In this document: positions 23,929 through 34,315 of the stretch, piece by piece
How the letters are laid out: each line of letters opens with the position of its first letter
Position numbering within the stretch: position 1 is the first letter of the stretch
DNA from: Coriobacteriaceae bacterium AF45-21
GTDB taxonomy: Bacteria > Actinomycetota > Coriobacteriia > Coriobacteriales > Coriobacteriaceae
Direction: 5' to 3'
Length of the DNA stretch: 62,143 nt
Assembly (NCBI GenBank): GCA_027682925.1
Contig: JAQCYU010000012.1
Coordinates: 1-62,143 of the forward strand
Made by a program: the position numbers and the translations under genes
Notes under the pieces: model-generated
What the model saw: only the letters and a program-made list of their open reading frames with translations
Told to the model about the DNA's origin: nothing
The model's database searches: none

Positions 23929-26900
23929 TTAGTCATCGTCAGTAGCACCCAGCTGCTGCAGCAGCATGAGCGCCGCGGCCACGGGGCCGGTGCCGTCGTT
24001 GGCGTCGAGACCGCGGCCCAGGCCGCTGCCCGCACCGGCGCCCGCCTTGTAAGGCACCGACAGCTTGCGGCTCTTGGGGAAGTTCACCGCGCCATAGCGA
24101 TTCTTGAACTCAAAGGCCACCTTCTTGGGCACGTCGACGCCCAAAAACGTGATGCGCCCGCCGCTGAGCGTGACGCTCTCGAGCCCCAAGCGCTCGCCGC
24201 GGATACGGATACGCGCGCGGTTGAACAGATTGAGTCCCGCCAACGGCAGCTCGCCATGCGCGGCCTCGGTCTCTTCCTGTACCTCGTCGATGCTCTCCAG
24301 GTCCTCGGCCGCCGCGAGCTTGCGGTACACGAGCACGCGCTGGTCCACCGCCGGCAGGTACTCCTCGGACAAGAAGTAATCGGCCGGCAGGTTAATGCCC
24401 ACGCTCGCCGCCTCCACGCCGGCATCGTCGTCACCGCGCGCCTCGGCCACGGCCTGACCCAGCATCTGCGTAAACAGGTCAAAGCCCACGCTCGATAGGT
24501 TACCGTGCTGTTCGGCACCCATGAGCGAGCCGGCGCCGCGAATCTCCAGGTCGCGCATGGCGATGCGCATGCCGCTGCCCAGGTCCTGGAACTCGGAAAG
24601 TGCAGTCAGGCGCGCCGTTGCCTCCTCGGTGAGCGGCAGCTCGCCCGGGAACATAAAGTATGCGTAGGCCTGCGTGGCCGAGCGGCCCACACGGCCCTTG
24701 AGCTGGTAGAGCTGTGCTAGGCCCAGGCGCTGCGAATCCTCGATGATGAGCGTGTTGGCGCACGCGTTGTCGATACCGCTCTCCACGATGGTCGTGGCAA
24801 TGAGCACGTCGATCTTTTTGGTCGCAAACTCGATCATCACGTCCTCGACCTCGCGCGGGCTCATCTTGCCGTGCGCCACGCCCACGCGCGCCTCGGGCGC
24901 GGCCTCGTGCACGCGCGCCACGGCGTCGTCGATGGTCTTGACGCGGTTGGACACGTAGTACACCTGGCCGCCGCGACCCACCTCCAGGCGAATCGCCGCG
25001 CTCACCACGTCGGGGTCGTACTCCCCCACGTGCACAATCACGGGACGGCGCCCGGTCGGCGGCGTGGTGATCAGGCTCATGTCGCGCACGCCGCTCGTGG
25101 CCATCTGCATGGTACGCGGGATGGGCGTGGCCGAAAGCGTGAGCACGTCGATCTGCTCGCGCAGGTTCTTGAGCTGCTCCTTGTGCTGCACACCAAAGCG
25201 CTGTTCCTCGTCGATGATCACCAGGCCCAGGTTCTTGGGGTTCACGTCGGCCGAAAGCAGACGGTGTGTGCCGATCAGCACATCGATCGTGCCCTCGGCA
25301 AACGCCTTGAGCGCGCGCTTTTGCTGCGCCGGCGTGCGAAAGCGGCTGAGCACCTCGACCTCAAGGCCAAACGGGGCAAAGCGTTCAAAGAACGTCTCGT
25401 AGTGCTGCTGGGCAAGAATAGTCGTGGGGCAGAGTACCATGACCTGGCGGCCGGAGTCCACGCACTTAAACGCTGCGCGCAGGGCGACCTCGGTCTTGCC
25501 AAAGCCCACGTCGCCGCACAGCAGGCGGTCCATGGGCTTGGGTGCCTCCATGTCCGCCTTAATGTCGGCAATAGCCTCCAGCTGGTCGCGCGTCTCGTCG
25601 TAGGGGAAGCTCTCCTCCATCTCAATCTGCTCGGGCGTATCGGGCGGACAGGCGATACCGGTAATCGAAGAGCGGCGCGTATACAGGTCGACCAGGTCAA
25701 ACGCCAGCTTTTTGGCATTCTTGCGCGCCTTGTTGGTGGCACGCGTCCAGTCGGCGGTGTTGAGCCTGGTCAAGCGCGGTTTATCGCCGTCGGGGCCAAC
25801 ATAGCGCGTGATGCGGTCGACCTGCTCGAGCGGCACATAGAGTTTGTCGCCGTCGGCGTATTCCAGCAAGAAGTAGTCGCGCTCCTTGCCGCCCACTTCC
25901 TGGCGCGCGATCTCGCTAAAGAGCGCGATGCCATGCGTTGCGTGCACCACGTAGTCGCCCGGCTTAAAGGGGAAGGTGATCTGCGTAATGTCGACCTTGC
26001 GGCGGCTGCGCGCGCGGTTGGCGTCCATGCGGGCGTTGAGGTCGGCGATCGAGAACACGGCCAGATTGGCATCGGGCACCACCACGCCCTGCGGTAGAGC
26101 GGCATCCACAAAGGTCACGCGTCCGCGCGAGATGGTGGGCACGGCGGCACCAGCGGCAGCCTGGTCACGCGTCCGCGCGAGATGGTGGGCACGGCGGCAC
26201 CAGCGGCAGCCTGGGCCGCGCCCGCCTCGAGCGAGCGGGCGTTGAGCGCGTCGGCATGGCGCATCGCGAATCGAAGCATGGGCCGCCTGACGAGCAGCAC
26301 GGTCGTCAGAATCCGCCGCCGCCACGCGCACGCGGTCGCGATAACGCCGGCGTTTTCGGGGGCGGCCGTCAGCGACTCCTCAAAGGTGATGCCCTCGTCG
26401 CCAAAGGTGAGCTCCATCGACTCGCGCGCACCGCGGTCGGGAATGGCAAACACGCAGGCATAGCGCTTGCCCACGACCTCCTGAATGCGCGTCATAAAGC
26501 GATTGTCCGAGCCCGCAATGGCCGGCTGCTCAATCTTGAGCTCGGCTGTAACCGCACCGCCGGCACGAATCAGGCTCACGTAGTTCAGGCGCTGCTGAGC
26601 ACCAAAGTCGAGCTGTTGGGCACGCACGTACAGGCCGTCCAGACGGTCAATCCCCGCCTCGCCGGCACGGGCCTCGATATCCTCGTAGGCGCGCAGGCAG
26701 TCATCGAACAGCGAGCGCGGCTCGGACAGGACCACAAGCGCCTTGCCGCTCACGTGCGCCAACGGGCTCACGGTCTGGCCGTACATCACCGGCAAAAAGC
26801 GGTCGAGCTCGGGCGTGACGATGCGCGCGTCCACCATCTCGAGCAGCGCCGCCAGCTTGCTATCGCTCTGGCTGGCGCGATAGAGCGCCACATGCATGTT

Positions 26901-27611
26901 GTGGACGGCCTCGTCGGTGAGCGCCAGCTCGCGGCACGGGAAGATCTCGATGCTGTCCTCGTTGCCAATGGTTTGACCCGTAGAGCTCACCATGCGGCGG
27001 ATGCGGTCGATCTCGTCGCCAAAGAACTCAATGCGCACGGGTGCTTTTTCCTGCGCGGGGAACACCTCGACGGTATCGCCGTGTACACGGAACAGGCCGG
27101 GCGCGTCGGCGGCACCTGCATTGGTGTAGCCCATGCCCACCAGGCGCTGCGGCACCTCGTCGAAGGGAATCTCCTCGCCCACCGCAAAGGTGGTGGACTC
27201 CCAATAGCGGCTCTCGACCGGCGGCACGCAACGCAGTAGCGCGCGGGCCGAGGCGACCATGATGCAGTTATCGCCGCGCACGATGCGCCCTAAAGCCTCG
27301 CAGCGTTGGGCCACCACGGCGTCGTCGGGCGCCTGCTCACGCCATGGATAGTCTTTGCGCTCGGGAAAGCGGCACACATGCGCCAGACCCACATAGGCGG
27401 CCAGGCTGCGCGCGGCGCGATCGGCCGCGTCCTCGCCGCTCACGATGTAGACCGTGGGACGCGGACGGCGCGCAAACTGAGCTGCCGCCATGAGCGTGCG
27501 GCCCGACTGCGACACGGCCAGCGTCACGTCCTCGCCGGCATCGAGTCCGGCCTCGACGGTCTGCAGTGCCTCGGCAGTGTAGAGCTGCGCGGCTATACGG
27601 TGAATGAGCAT
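23929..27611 (-). CDS. mfd: Transcription-repair coupling factor Mfd (frameshifts around 26115-26330)
   Basis: About 1,200 aa. The order is UvrB-like N-terminal domains (LFRVHGDTVEVFPAQ, IEFFGDEIDRIRR), the RNA-polymerase-interacting domain (FKPGDYVVHATHGIALF, YFLLEYADGDKLYVP), then the RecG-like motor with Walker A LLCGDVGFGKTEVAL and DEEQRFGVQHKE. The TRG region (GRVGRSATQAYAYFMFP) and C-terminal domain follow. Mfd removes stalled RNA polymerase and recruits UvrA. The frame breaks near 26330 (a missing G) and near 26265 (an extra C), and a 50-bp tandem duplication at 26113-26212 breaks it again. Removing one copy restores VTFVDAALPQG. The start at 27611 has GGAGG. Sequence error is the likely cause. 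Confidence 0.92.
26113..26212. repeat. 50-bp tandem duplication inside mfd
   Basis: Two identical 50-bp copies lie head to tail at 26113-26162 and 26163-26212. Both translate AAAGAAVPTISRGRVT but in different frames. Deleting one copy restores a single Mfd frame, so this is very probably an assembly artefact. Confidence 0.88.
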
Positions 27612-27729
27612 GTGGTCCTCCGGCATCGCAACGCCAAAAGCCCGCCGGGGCAGGCTCGGCGGGTCGTACATCAAACTATTGTTTGTCATGGTAACGCATG
27701 GGGCGGACGCGCCGGCGCGCACCGGGCAG

Positions 27730-28395
27730 CTACCCCAAAACGCGCACGCTGGGGCACAAATCTGCCAGCGGACACTCGTCACACTTGGGTTTGCGGGCGT
27801 CGCAGATCTCGCGGCCAAAGGTGATCCACTGATGGTTGACCGACTCCCAATACTCGTGCGGCAAAATCTTGAGCAGATCCTGCTCGGTCTTGAGCGGTTC
27901 CTTGGCATGCGTCTTGGGACTCAGCATCAGGCGGTGCGCAATGCGGTTGACGTGCGTGTCCACCGCAATACCCTCCACGATGCCATACCCCACGTTGAGC
28001 ACGATGTTCGCCGTCTTGCGTCCCACGCCCGGCAGCTTCACGAGTTCCTTCATGTCGGCCGGCACCTCGCCGTCATAGTCGGCGACGATCATCTGCGCGG
28101 CCTCGACGGCATGCTTGGCTTTGCTCTTGTAGAAGCCGAGCGACTTGATGGTGTCTGCCACGTCAGCTACGCTCGCCCCGGCCATGGCCTCGGGCGTGGG
28201 CCACTGGGCAAACAGCCGCGGCGTCACCTTGTTGACCTGCGCATCGGTCGTTTGCGCCGAAAGCAGCACCGCGATCAGCAGGCGGAAGGGATTCTCGTGG
28301 TCCAAAAAGCACTCGACCGGGCCATAGCGACGGTTGAGGCGCTCACACACCTCGATGGCGCGCTCGCGCTTGGCGGCATTGGTCTCGCGTGGCAT
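27730..28395 (-). CDS. nth: Endonuclease III
   Basis: A 221-aa base-excision repair glycosylase/AP lyase for oxidised pyrimidines. The helix-hairpin-helix is KLPGVGRKTANIVLN with the catalytic Lys, the catalytic Asp lies in AVDTHVNRI, and the [4Fe-4S] site is CDARKPKCDECPLADLC (C-x6-C-x2-C-x5-C) near the end. The start at 28395 has GAGGAG upstream. It lies just upstream of mfd on the same strand with a 118-bp gap. It is intact. Confidence 0.95.
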   Translation of the reverse strand: MPRETNAAKRERAIEVCERLNRRYGPVECFLDHENPFRLLIAVLLSAQTTDAQVNKVTPRLFAQWPTPEAMAGASVADVADTIKSLGFYKSKAKHAVEAAQMIVADYDGEVPADMKELVKLPGVGRKTANIVLNVGYGIVEGIAVDTHVNRIAHRLMLSPKTHAKEPLKTEQDLLKILPHEYWESVNHQWITFGREICDARKPKCDECPLADLCPSVRVLG

Positions 28396-28458
28396 AACGA
28401 CTCCTCGGCTCAACGGCACAATAAACTTATGGGCACAATTGTCCCACGTCCGAGACGT

Positions 28459-30261
28459 TTACGCCTCCAAGAATGCGCCGGTCTGACGGCTCCACAGGCT
28501 CGCGTACTCGCCGCCCGCCTCGACGAGCTGCACATGCGTGCCGTCCTCGACGATCTCGCCATCCGCCAGTACCACGATGCGGTCGAGCGCCGCCACGGTG
28601 GACAGGCGATGCGCCACCACAATGGAGGTGCGGCCGCGCATCAGGTTCTCGAGAGCTTCCTGCACCAACGCCTCGGACTCGCTATCGAGGGCAGACGTCG
28701 CCTCGTCGAGTACCAGAATCGGCGCGTCGGTGAGGATGGCACGGGCAATGGCCACGCGCTGGCGCTGGCCGCCCGAAAGCTTGACGCCGCGCTCGCCCAC
28801 CATGGTGTCAAAGCCATGGGGTAGGCGGTCGATAAACTCCAGGGCATTGGCCAGGCGCGCCGCCTCGCGAATTTGCTCGTCGGTGGCGTCGGGGCGGCCG
28901 TAGGCGATATTCTCGCGAATGGAGCGGTGGAACAGCAGCGCCTCCTGCGGCACGTAGGCAACCTGGCGGCGCAGGCTCTGCTGCGTGCAGCGCGAGACAT
29001 CCTGACCGTCCACGAGTACGCGGCCGCCCTGAACATCGTCCAGGCGCAGCAGCAGCTTGGTGAGCGTCGTCTTGCCCGAGCCCGATTTACCCACCAGGCC
29101 CACGCGCTGGCCCGCCGGCACATGGAGCGTCAGGTCGTCGAACACGCTATCGCCCGCCGCGGCGTCACGGTATGCAAAGCTCAAGTGCTCAAAATCGATC
29201 GCGCCCTCGGTCACTTTGAGCTCGGGAGCATGCTCGTCGTCCGCCACCAGGCGCGGCTCGTCCAGCACGCGCGTCATCTCGGCGGCGTCACCCAGCGCGC
29301 GGTTAATGCGCTGCATCATGGAACTCACGTAGTTCAGACGCATGGTGAGGTTATACGTGTAGGTAAAGATCATGACGAGCGAGCCGGCCGAGATGCCAAA
29401 CCACGCGTTGCCGCCCGCCACGAACACACTCACCACGGCCATGGTGATGACGATAAGGCCCGAGGTCGTAAAGTTGCGCTGCATCATGGCGTGCATCGAT
29501 ACCGTTTCGGCATCGCGCGCGGCACGGTCGGCGGCATCGAACAGGTCGCGCTCAAAGTCCTCGCGCCCGCAGGTCTTGACAGCCAGGATGTTCGTGACCG
29601 CGTCGGACAGCACGCCCGAGAGCTTGTTTTGCGCGGCGGACGTCGCGGCCGAAAGCGGCATGATGTGCTTGTACATAAGCCAGACAAACGCGATGTAGAC
29701 GACCATGATGCCCACCAGGATCACGGTAAATGTGGGCACCACCGGAGCGAGCGCCGTCACCGTGCAGACAACCGAGGTGATGGTGGGAATGAGCGAATAC
29801 ACCGTCACGTCGACCAGACCCGTGTAGCCGCTCATAAAACGGCTCGTCTGGCTCACGAGCGATCCGCCAAAGCGGCTGGTGTGGAATGTCATGGATTGAT
29901 TGGAGAGCGTGTCAAAGCACAGGCGCGCCAGGTGATAGTTGCCCGCAATCTCGAGCTTGTAGACGGTGTAGTCCTGTAGCTTGGAGAGAATCTGACCCAC
30001 CAGGTTGACGAGCACGAGCGCCAAAATGTAGGGACCGAAGACCTCAAACACCTGGTCGCCCGCTACGGGGCCGGCCTGGACACGATCGACGATGAGGGCC
30101 ATAACGTAGGTGTTGGCAAACGTGAGCAAAAAGATGTAGCCCGCCGACGAGAACACCGAGAGAAAGACGATCAGCGGCTGCGTGCGCGTGACATCCCAAA
30201 AACGCTGCAGCGTGCGGCGCACGGTTGAGCGTTTGAGCGGGCTGGTGCTTCTCTGAGACAT
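28459..30261 (-). CDS. ABC-type multidrug/lipid exporter, half-transporter (membrane domain plus ATPase)
   Basis: A 600-aa fused exporter. Six membrane helices lie within about 25-310, followed by an ATPase domain with Walker A VGKSGSGKTT, Q-loop YVPQEALLF, signature LSGGQRQRVAIARA, Walker B ILVLDEATSALDSE and the H-loop AHRLST. It would work as a homodimer, because no partner gene is adjacent. The start at 30261 follows GAAAGGA. The substrate cannot be predicted. The neighbours nth and rmuC are DNA-repair genes and give no hint. Confidence 0.92.
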   Translation of the reverse strand: MSQRSTSPLKRSTVRRTLQRFWDVTRTQPLIVFLSVFSSAGYIFLLTFANTYVMALIVDRVQAGPVAGDQVFEVFGPYILALVLVNLVGQILSKLQDYTVYKLEIAGNYHLARLCFDTLSNQSMTFHTSRFGGSLVSQTSRFMSGYTGLVDVTVYSLIPTITSVVCTVTALAPVVPTFTVILVGIMVVYIAFVWLMYKHIMPLSAATSAAQNKLSGVLSDAVTNILAVKTCGREDFERDLFDAADRAARDAETVSMHAMMQRNFTTSGLIVITMAVVSVFVAGGNAWFGISAGSLVMIFTYTYNLTMRLNYVSSMMQRINRALGDAAEMTRVLDEPRLVADDEHAPELKVTEGAIDFEHLSFAYRDAAAGDSVFDDLTLHVPAGQRVGLVGKSGSGKTTLTKLLLRLDDVQGGRVLVDGQDVSRCTQQSLRRQVAYVPQEALLFHRSIRENIAYGRPDATDEQIREAARLANALEFIDRLPHGFDTMVGERGVKLSGGQRQRVAIARAILTDAPILVLDEATSALDSESEALVQEALENLMRGRTSIVVAHRLSTVAALDRIVVLADGEIVEDGTHVQLVEAGGEYASLWSRQTGAFLEA

Positions 30262-30339
30262 GGGCTTCCTTTCGCGTCTGATAGGCGAAAGGCCATTGTT
30301 GCACATTAAAGTGCGCTTTAGGCAAGTGCGTTGTGAAAC

Positions 30340-30371
30340 ACGGCGGGGCGCCTGCGCAGACGCCCCGCCGT
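30340..30371 (-). terminator. GC-rich hairpin after rmuC
   Basis: CGGCGGGGCG (30341-30350) pairs with CGCCCCGCCG (30361-30370) around an inner palindrome CTGCGCAG. There is no clear T-run, so this is a likely but unproven terminator. Confidence 0.6.
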
Positions 30372-30380
30372 CAAGTGCCG

Positions 30381-31736
30381 CTAGTCCTCGTCTTCTTGGT
30401 CTGCGAGCAGGCCCGCGGACGTAAGTCCCAAGATCTCGTCGGCCTCTTTGGCATCTTCCAGCGCGTCGATGTCCTTGAGCTTGCGCTCCATGACGTTGGT
30501 GCGCGTGGTAATGATGCCCTCGACCGTTTTGCCCGCGGTCTCGATCTGCTGCTGGGCGCGGCGCAGCGCCGCCTGATAGCGCGGCAGCTCGGCCTTGACG
30601 GCAGAAAGCACGCGCAGCACGTCGTCGGTGCGTTTTTGCAGCTTAAACGTTTGGTAACTCATCTGCAGGCTGTTGAGAATGGCCGCCATGGTGCTAGGGC
30701 CGGCAACGTTGACATGATAGTCGCGGCCCAGGGTCTCGATAAGCCCGGGGCGGCTGACGACCTCGGCGTACAGTCCCTCAAACGGAACGAACATAATGCC
30801 AAAGTTGGTGGTCGCGGGCACGCTCAGGTACTTCTCGCAGATGTCTTTAGCCTCGCGCTTCACCATCATATCGAGCGCCTTGCGCGCAGCGGCAACGGCC
30901 TCCGCGTCGCCCGACTCCTGGGCGTCGAGCAGGTGCTCGTACGCGTCGCCCGGAAACTTGGAGTCAATCGGCAGCAGCACGGGGTCACCCTCGTCCACCG
31001 GCAGCTTGACGGCAAACTCAACACGCTCCGAGGCGCCGGGCCTGGTGGCGACGTTTTCCAGATACTGGTCGGGTGTGAGGATGTCCGCCAAGATCGCACC
31101 CAGCTGCACCTCGCCCAAAATACCGCGCGCCTTCACATTGCCCAGTACGCGCTTAAGGTCGCCCACGCCAGTGGCGATGGATTGCATGTCGCCCAACCCC
31201 TTGTACACGGCCTCGAGCTGGTCGCTCACCTGCTTAAACGATGCCGACAGACGGTCGTTGAGCGTACGGGAAAGCTTCTCGTCCACCGTCGCGCGCATCT
31301 GCTCGAGCTGCACGTTGTTGTCTTTGCGGATAGCACCCAGCTGAACATCGACCGTCTCGCGCACCTTGTCCAAGCGATGCTCGATGCCCTCGCGGTTGGC
31401 GCCGAGCTGCTGGGCCGTCTCACGGCGCAGATCGTCCATACGGTCGCCAGCCTGCGAGAACTCGCGCGCAATGGTCAGGTAGCGCTGCTGCTCTACGGCG
31501 GCGTCGGTCGTCTGCTGCTGCGCGATGGCGTTTGCCGTGCGGCGGGTTTCAGCCAGCGCGACGTTCAGGGCATCGAGCGCGTTGTTGGCCTGCTCGAGTG
31601 CCGCCAGCGTTTCCATGTTACTGTCGCCACGCTCCCGCAACTCGACACGCAGGCTCTTGAGCTGGAGGGCGCAAGCCACAGCAACCCCCACCGCCACCAA
31701 GGCAATCACAACAAGCACAATATCAATAGCAGACAT
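30381..31736 (-). CDS. rmuC: DNA recombination protein RmuC
   Basis: A 451-aa protein. An N-terminal membrane helix (about 3-23, IDIVLVVIALVAVGVAVACAL) is followed by a long coiled coil (about 30-180) and the RmuC nuclease-like domain (about 190-420; GNVKARGILGEVQLG, LPIDSKFPGDAY, FGIMFVPFEGLYAEV). RmuC limits inversions at short repeats, possibly of interest given the many palindromes here. The start at 31736 has GGCGGAG upstream. It is intact and monocistronic. Confidence 0.93.
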   Translation of the reverse strand: MSAIDIVLVVIALVAVGVAVACALQLKSLRVELRERGDSNMETLAALEQANNALDALNVALAETRRTANAIAQQQTTDAAVEQQRYLTIAREFSQAGDRMDDLRRETAQQLGANREGIEHRLDKVRETVDVQLGAIRKDNNVQLEQMRATVDEKLSRTLNDRLSASFKQVSDQLEAVYKGLGDMQSIATGVGDLKRVLGNVKARGILGEVQLGAILADILTPDQYLENVATRPGASERVEFAVKLPVDEGDPVLLPIDSKFPGDAYEHLLDAQESGDAEAVAAARKALDMMVKREAKDICEKYLSVPATTNFGIMFVPFEGLYAEVVSRPGLIETLGRDYHVNVAGPSTMAAILNSLQMSYQTFKLQKRTDDVLRVLSAVKAELPRYQAALRRAQQQIETAGKTVEGIITTRTNVMERKLKDIDALEDAKEADEILGLTSAGLLADQEDED

Positions 31737-31860
31737 AAACTCCGCCCAACAAACCCAATCGAGCACCAATCAAAAACCGCGATTAATCTTACCCTGTCAA
31801 ACGCAGCTCATGTCCAATCGAGCGCAGACAAGTTACCTTTGCGCTATGGGTGCTGGTCTG

Positions 31861-32295
31861 CTAGCTCTCCCAGCTGGCGCGGATAGTTGCTGCGACATCC
31901 CCCAAGCGCTGACCAAGAGCTGCCAAGTGCTGAAGTACCTCATTGGGCGAGGCGCCGTTGAGAATGCACGTGAGGGCATATGAGGCCAAGAAGATTGTCG
32001 CGAGCCCCAGCGGAATCAGCACGATCATCGCCAGCGTACGCAGGCGCTGGGCCCAGCGACGGTGACGCGCACGACGTTTATCGAACGCGAGCTCCTGTGC
32101 ATATGAATCCTGCTGTACGGAATAGGCCTCTGGCGCCGATTCACACCCGGGCACAGCTGCAGGTACAGCAGCGGGCACGACATTTTGCGCAAAGGGCTGG
32201 GCTGCCGCCCCTTGCATTTGCATCTCCATGAGCCGTTGCTGCTGACGCAGCATGCGCTCAGCTTGTTGCTGCGGAGTCTCAAGAAACAGATCCAT
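31861..32295 (-). CDS. Hypothetical protein with one membrane helix
   Basis: 144 aa. The N-terminal third is Gln- and Met-rich (QQQAERMLRQQQRLMEMQMQ), probably a short coiled coil. A basic segment (DKRRARHRRWAQRLR) precedes one strong membrane helix (about 88-110, TLAMIVLIPLGLATIFLASYAL), then a short amphipathic tail. The positive side suggests the N-terminus is cytosolic. The start at 32295 has GGAGG 5 bases upstream. I do not recognise a family. It lies upstream of rmuC on the same strand. Confidence 0.7.
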   Translation of the reverse strand: MDLFLETPQQQAERMLRQQQRLMEMQMQGAAAQPFAQNVVPAAVPAAVPGCESAPEAYSVQQDSYAQELAFDKRRARHRRWAQRLRTLAMIVLIPLGLATIFLASYALTCILNGASPNEVLQHLAALGQRLGDVAATIRASWES

Positions 32296-32552
32296 GCTGG
32301 CCTCCAAAATCGGAGCATTCGACGCTTACGACCAGCATCCCGCACCGCCATGACCGCGACAACGCAATCGCCGGCAATAGCCACAAAGTTTCTTTTGCTC
32401 AAAAGCCGTCGAAAAGCTCAACAACTCCCCTACCAGCACTTTCTCTGAGCTTTTTTCGCCAGCAATCTTTTGGCCTTCCACTCTTACGCCAACTGACCAA
32501 AATCTAACCAAAAACTTGACGAAAATTGTGAAGACCGGGACCCCACAAAAAC

Positions 32553-32716
32553 GTGCCGCCCCAAAAAGGGGCGGCACACAACCTTTTTTATCAGCTTTTC
32601 TGTATCGAGCACGCGACGACCCAACGCCGGAGCGCAAGGCGGGGAAATACCTTTGCCTCGCGCGACCCTGCGGAGCCGTGAGCGAGAGGGAAAGGTATTT
32701 CCCCGCCCCGCGCTCC
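32553..32716. terminator. Terminator plus long inverted repeat downstream of rubrerythrin
   Basis: GTGCCGCCCC-AAAAA-GGGGCGGCAC (32553-32577) with T-runs on both strands is a bidirectional terminator. Next to it, GGCGGGGAAATACCTTT (32638-32654) pairs perfectly with 32691-32707, extending imperfectly to GGAGCGC/GCGCTCC. Nothing else is seen in the 441-bp gap. Confidence 0.75.
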
Positions 32717-32736
32717 GCAGCAGCCAGCGCCAAGCG

Positions 32737-33275
32737 CTAGTAGTTCACCACCTGCTCCTCAAAGTACGCCTTCGGGTGGTTACACACCGGGCACACCTCA
32801 GGCGCCTCGGCACCAACGTGCAGGTGCCCGCAGTTCAGGCACTTCCACACCTTTACGCCCTCACGCTCAAACACCTCGCCCGACTCGATACGCTCGACGA
32901 GCTTGTTGTAGCGCTCCTCGTGGGCCTTCTCGACGGCGGCGACACCACGGAACTTTGCGGCAATCTCGGCAAAGCCTCTTCCTCGGCGGTCTTGGCAAAC
33001 TCGTCGTACATCGTGGTCCACTCGTAGTTCTCACCCGCGGCGGCATCGCGCAGATTGTCCAGGGTATCGGGGACGGCGCCATCGTGCAGATACTTAAACC
33101 ACAGTTTGGCGTGCTCGGACTCGTTGCCAGCCGTCTCGGCAAAGATGTTCGAGATCTGAACGTAGCCGTCCTTCTTGGCCTTGGAGGCATAGTAGCGATA
33201 CTTGGTGTGTGCCTGGGACTCACCGGCAAAAGCGGTCTCGAGGTTCTTCTTGGTTTGAGAATTCTCAAAATCCAT
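32737..33275 (-). CDS. Rubrerythrin (one frameshift)
   Basis: About 179 aa after correction. The diiron four-helix domain has FAGESQAHTKYRYYASKAK, ETAGNESEHAKLW and AAVEKAHEERY. The C-terminal rubredoxin site is WKCLNCGHLHVG...CPVCNHPKAYFE. It reduces hydrogen peroxide in anaerobes. The frame breaks near 32975: restoring one G turns EEEALPRLP into EEEGFAEIAAKF, the conserved helix. It lies close to the Rrf2 and mutY-like genes, so together they form an oxidative-stress cluster. The start at 33275 has AAGGGAAG upstream. Confidence 0.92.
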
Positions 33276-33389
33276 AGGTGTACTTCCCTTCAACGCATGC
33301 CGCCCGTAGGCTTCGAGCGGCCTCGTCTTTAGGATGCCCTCATGCCGAAAATCTAAACCTTACAATCCTGTTCTTCAGATTTGCACGGG

Positions 33390-34294
33390 CTAGATGCTCA
33401 GCCAGCGATCGCCCTCGGCTCGGCAAAAGCCCTCACGCTCCAGGTCGGCCAGAATGCCCGCGACAAGCTCGCGCTCGACCGGTCCACGCCCAGCCGCCGC
33501 TCCATCTCGTTAACGCCCACCACGGCATCAGCAAGCGTAATCCCCGCCGGCTGGCCATCGCGCGCTGCCAGCAACATGCGCACGATATGCGCGCGCTTTT
33601 GGCGACGTGAGCCCTCAAACTTTGATTGACGGCTATAGCCCGCCGAGCGCCTGGACGGATTGGGCAACGTCTTTTTTAGATATGCGCCGTAATCTAGCAA
33701 CGCGTAATACCACGCGCGCGGCGTATCGGCATCATCGAGCGGCACGGCAAAGGGAGCGATCTCGTCGGTCGCCGCACCGGGGGCCGCCGGACAGGCCGCC
33801 TGAATCAGCGGCACCAGCTCGCGGTCGGGAACAGCCGGTACATCGGGAAAGAAGTGATGCAGAAAGACCGTGCGCACGTTGGTCTCCAGATACACGCCTG
33901 GAAGGTCAAACGCAAACGACCGGATACCTTGCGCCGTTGCCGGGCCAATACCAGGCAGAGCGACCAAGTCACGCGTCTCACGCGGAAACTCATCGTCCCA
34001 GTCCTCCACAACGCGCTGAGCGGCCTTGTGGAGCGCCAGAGCGCGTCGGTTGTAGCCCATGCCCTGCCAAGCGTCCAAAACATCGGAAGGCGCGGCTTGG
34101 GCAAGCGCCTGCACGGTCGGAAAGCGATCGAGCCACGCCGGCATACGCGTCTCCACGCGTGGCACCTGTGTTTGCTGCAACATGACCTCGGAAAGCCAAA
34201 TGATGTACGGATCGCGCGTGCGGCGCCACGGAAGGTCGCGATAACGCAGGACCCCTTCCGAACGAATCATCGAACGAAAGGGGTCCTGAATCAT
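33390..34294 (-). CDS. MutY-like adenine glycosylase of the short, cluster-less type (one frameshift)
   Basis: About 300 aa with the helix-hairpin-helix glycosylase fold: RYRDLPWRRTRDPYIIWLSEVMLQQTQV carries, in two parts, the N-terminal signature and the catalytic Glu. The loop ALPGIGPATAQGIRSFAF follows. Classical MutY has Asp at the next catalytic site; here the segment is YLETNVRTVFLHHFF with Glu. No [4Fe-4S] Cys set and no NUDIX-like C-terminal domain are visible. The frame breaks near 33482: restoring one G gives VDRVERELVAGILADLEREGF and a stop at 33390. It is 21 bp after the Rrf2 gene, an operon. Its activity on A:G pairs is not certain. Confidence 0.78.
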
Positions 34295-34315
34295 ATCTAT
34301 GCTCCTTATGCGGCG

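Noticed and set aside
24871..26097. Long open frames antisense to mfd, nifJ, metA and other genes
   Set aside because: GC-rich codon bias leaves open frames on the opposite strand. The sense frames carry the conserved motifs and ribosome sites.
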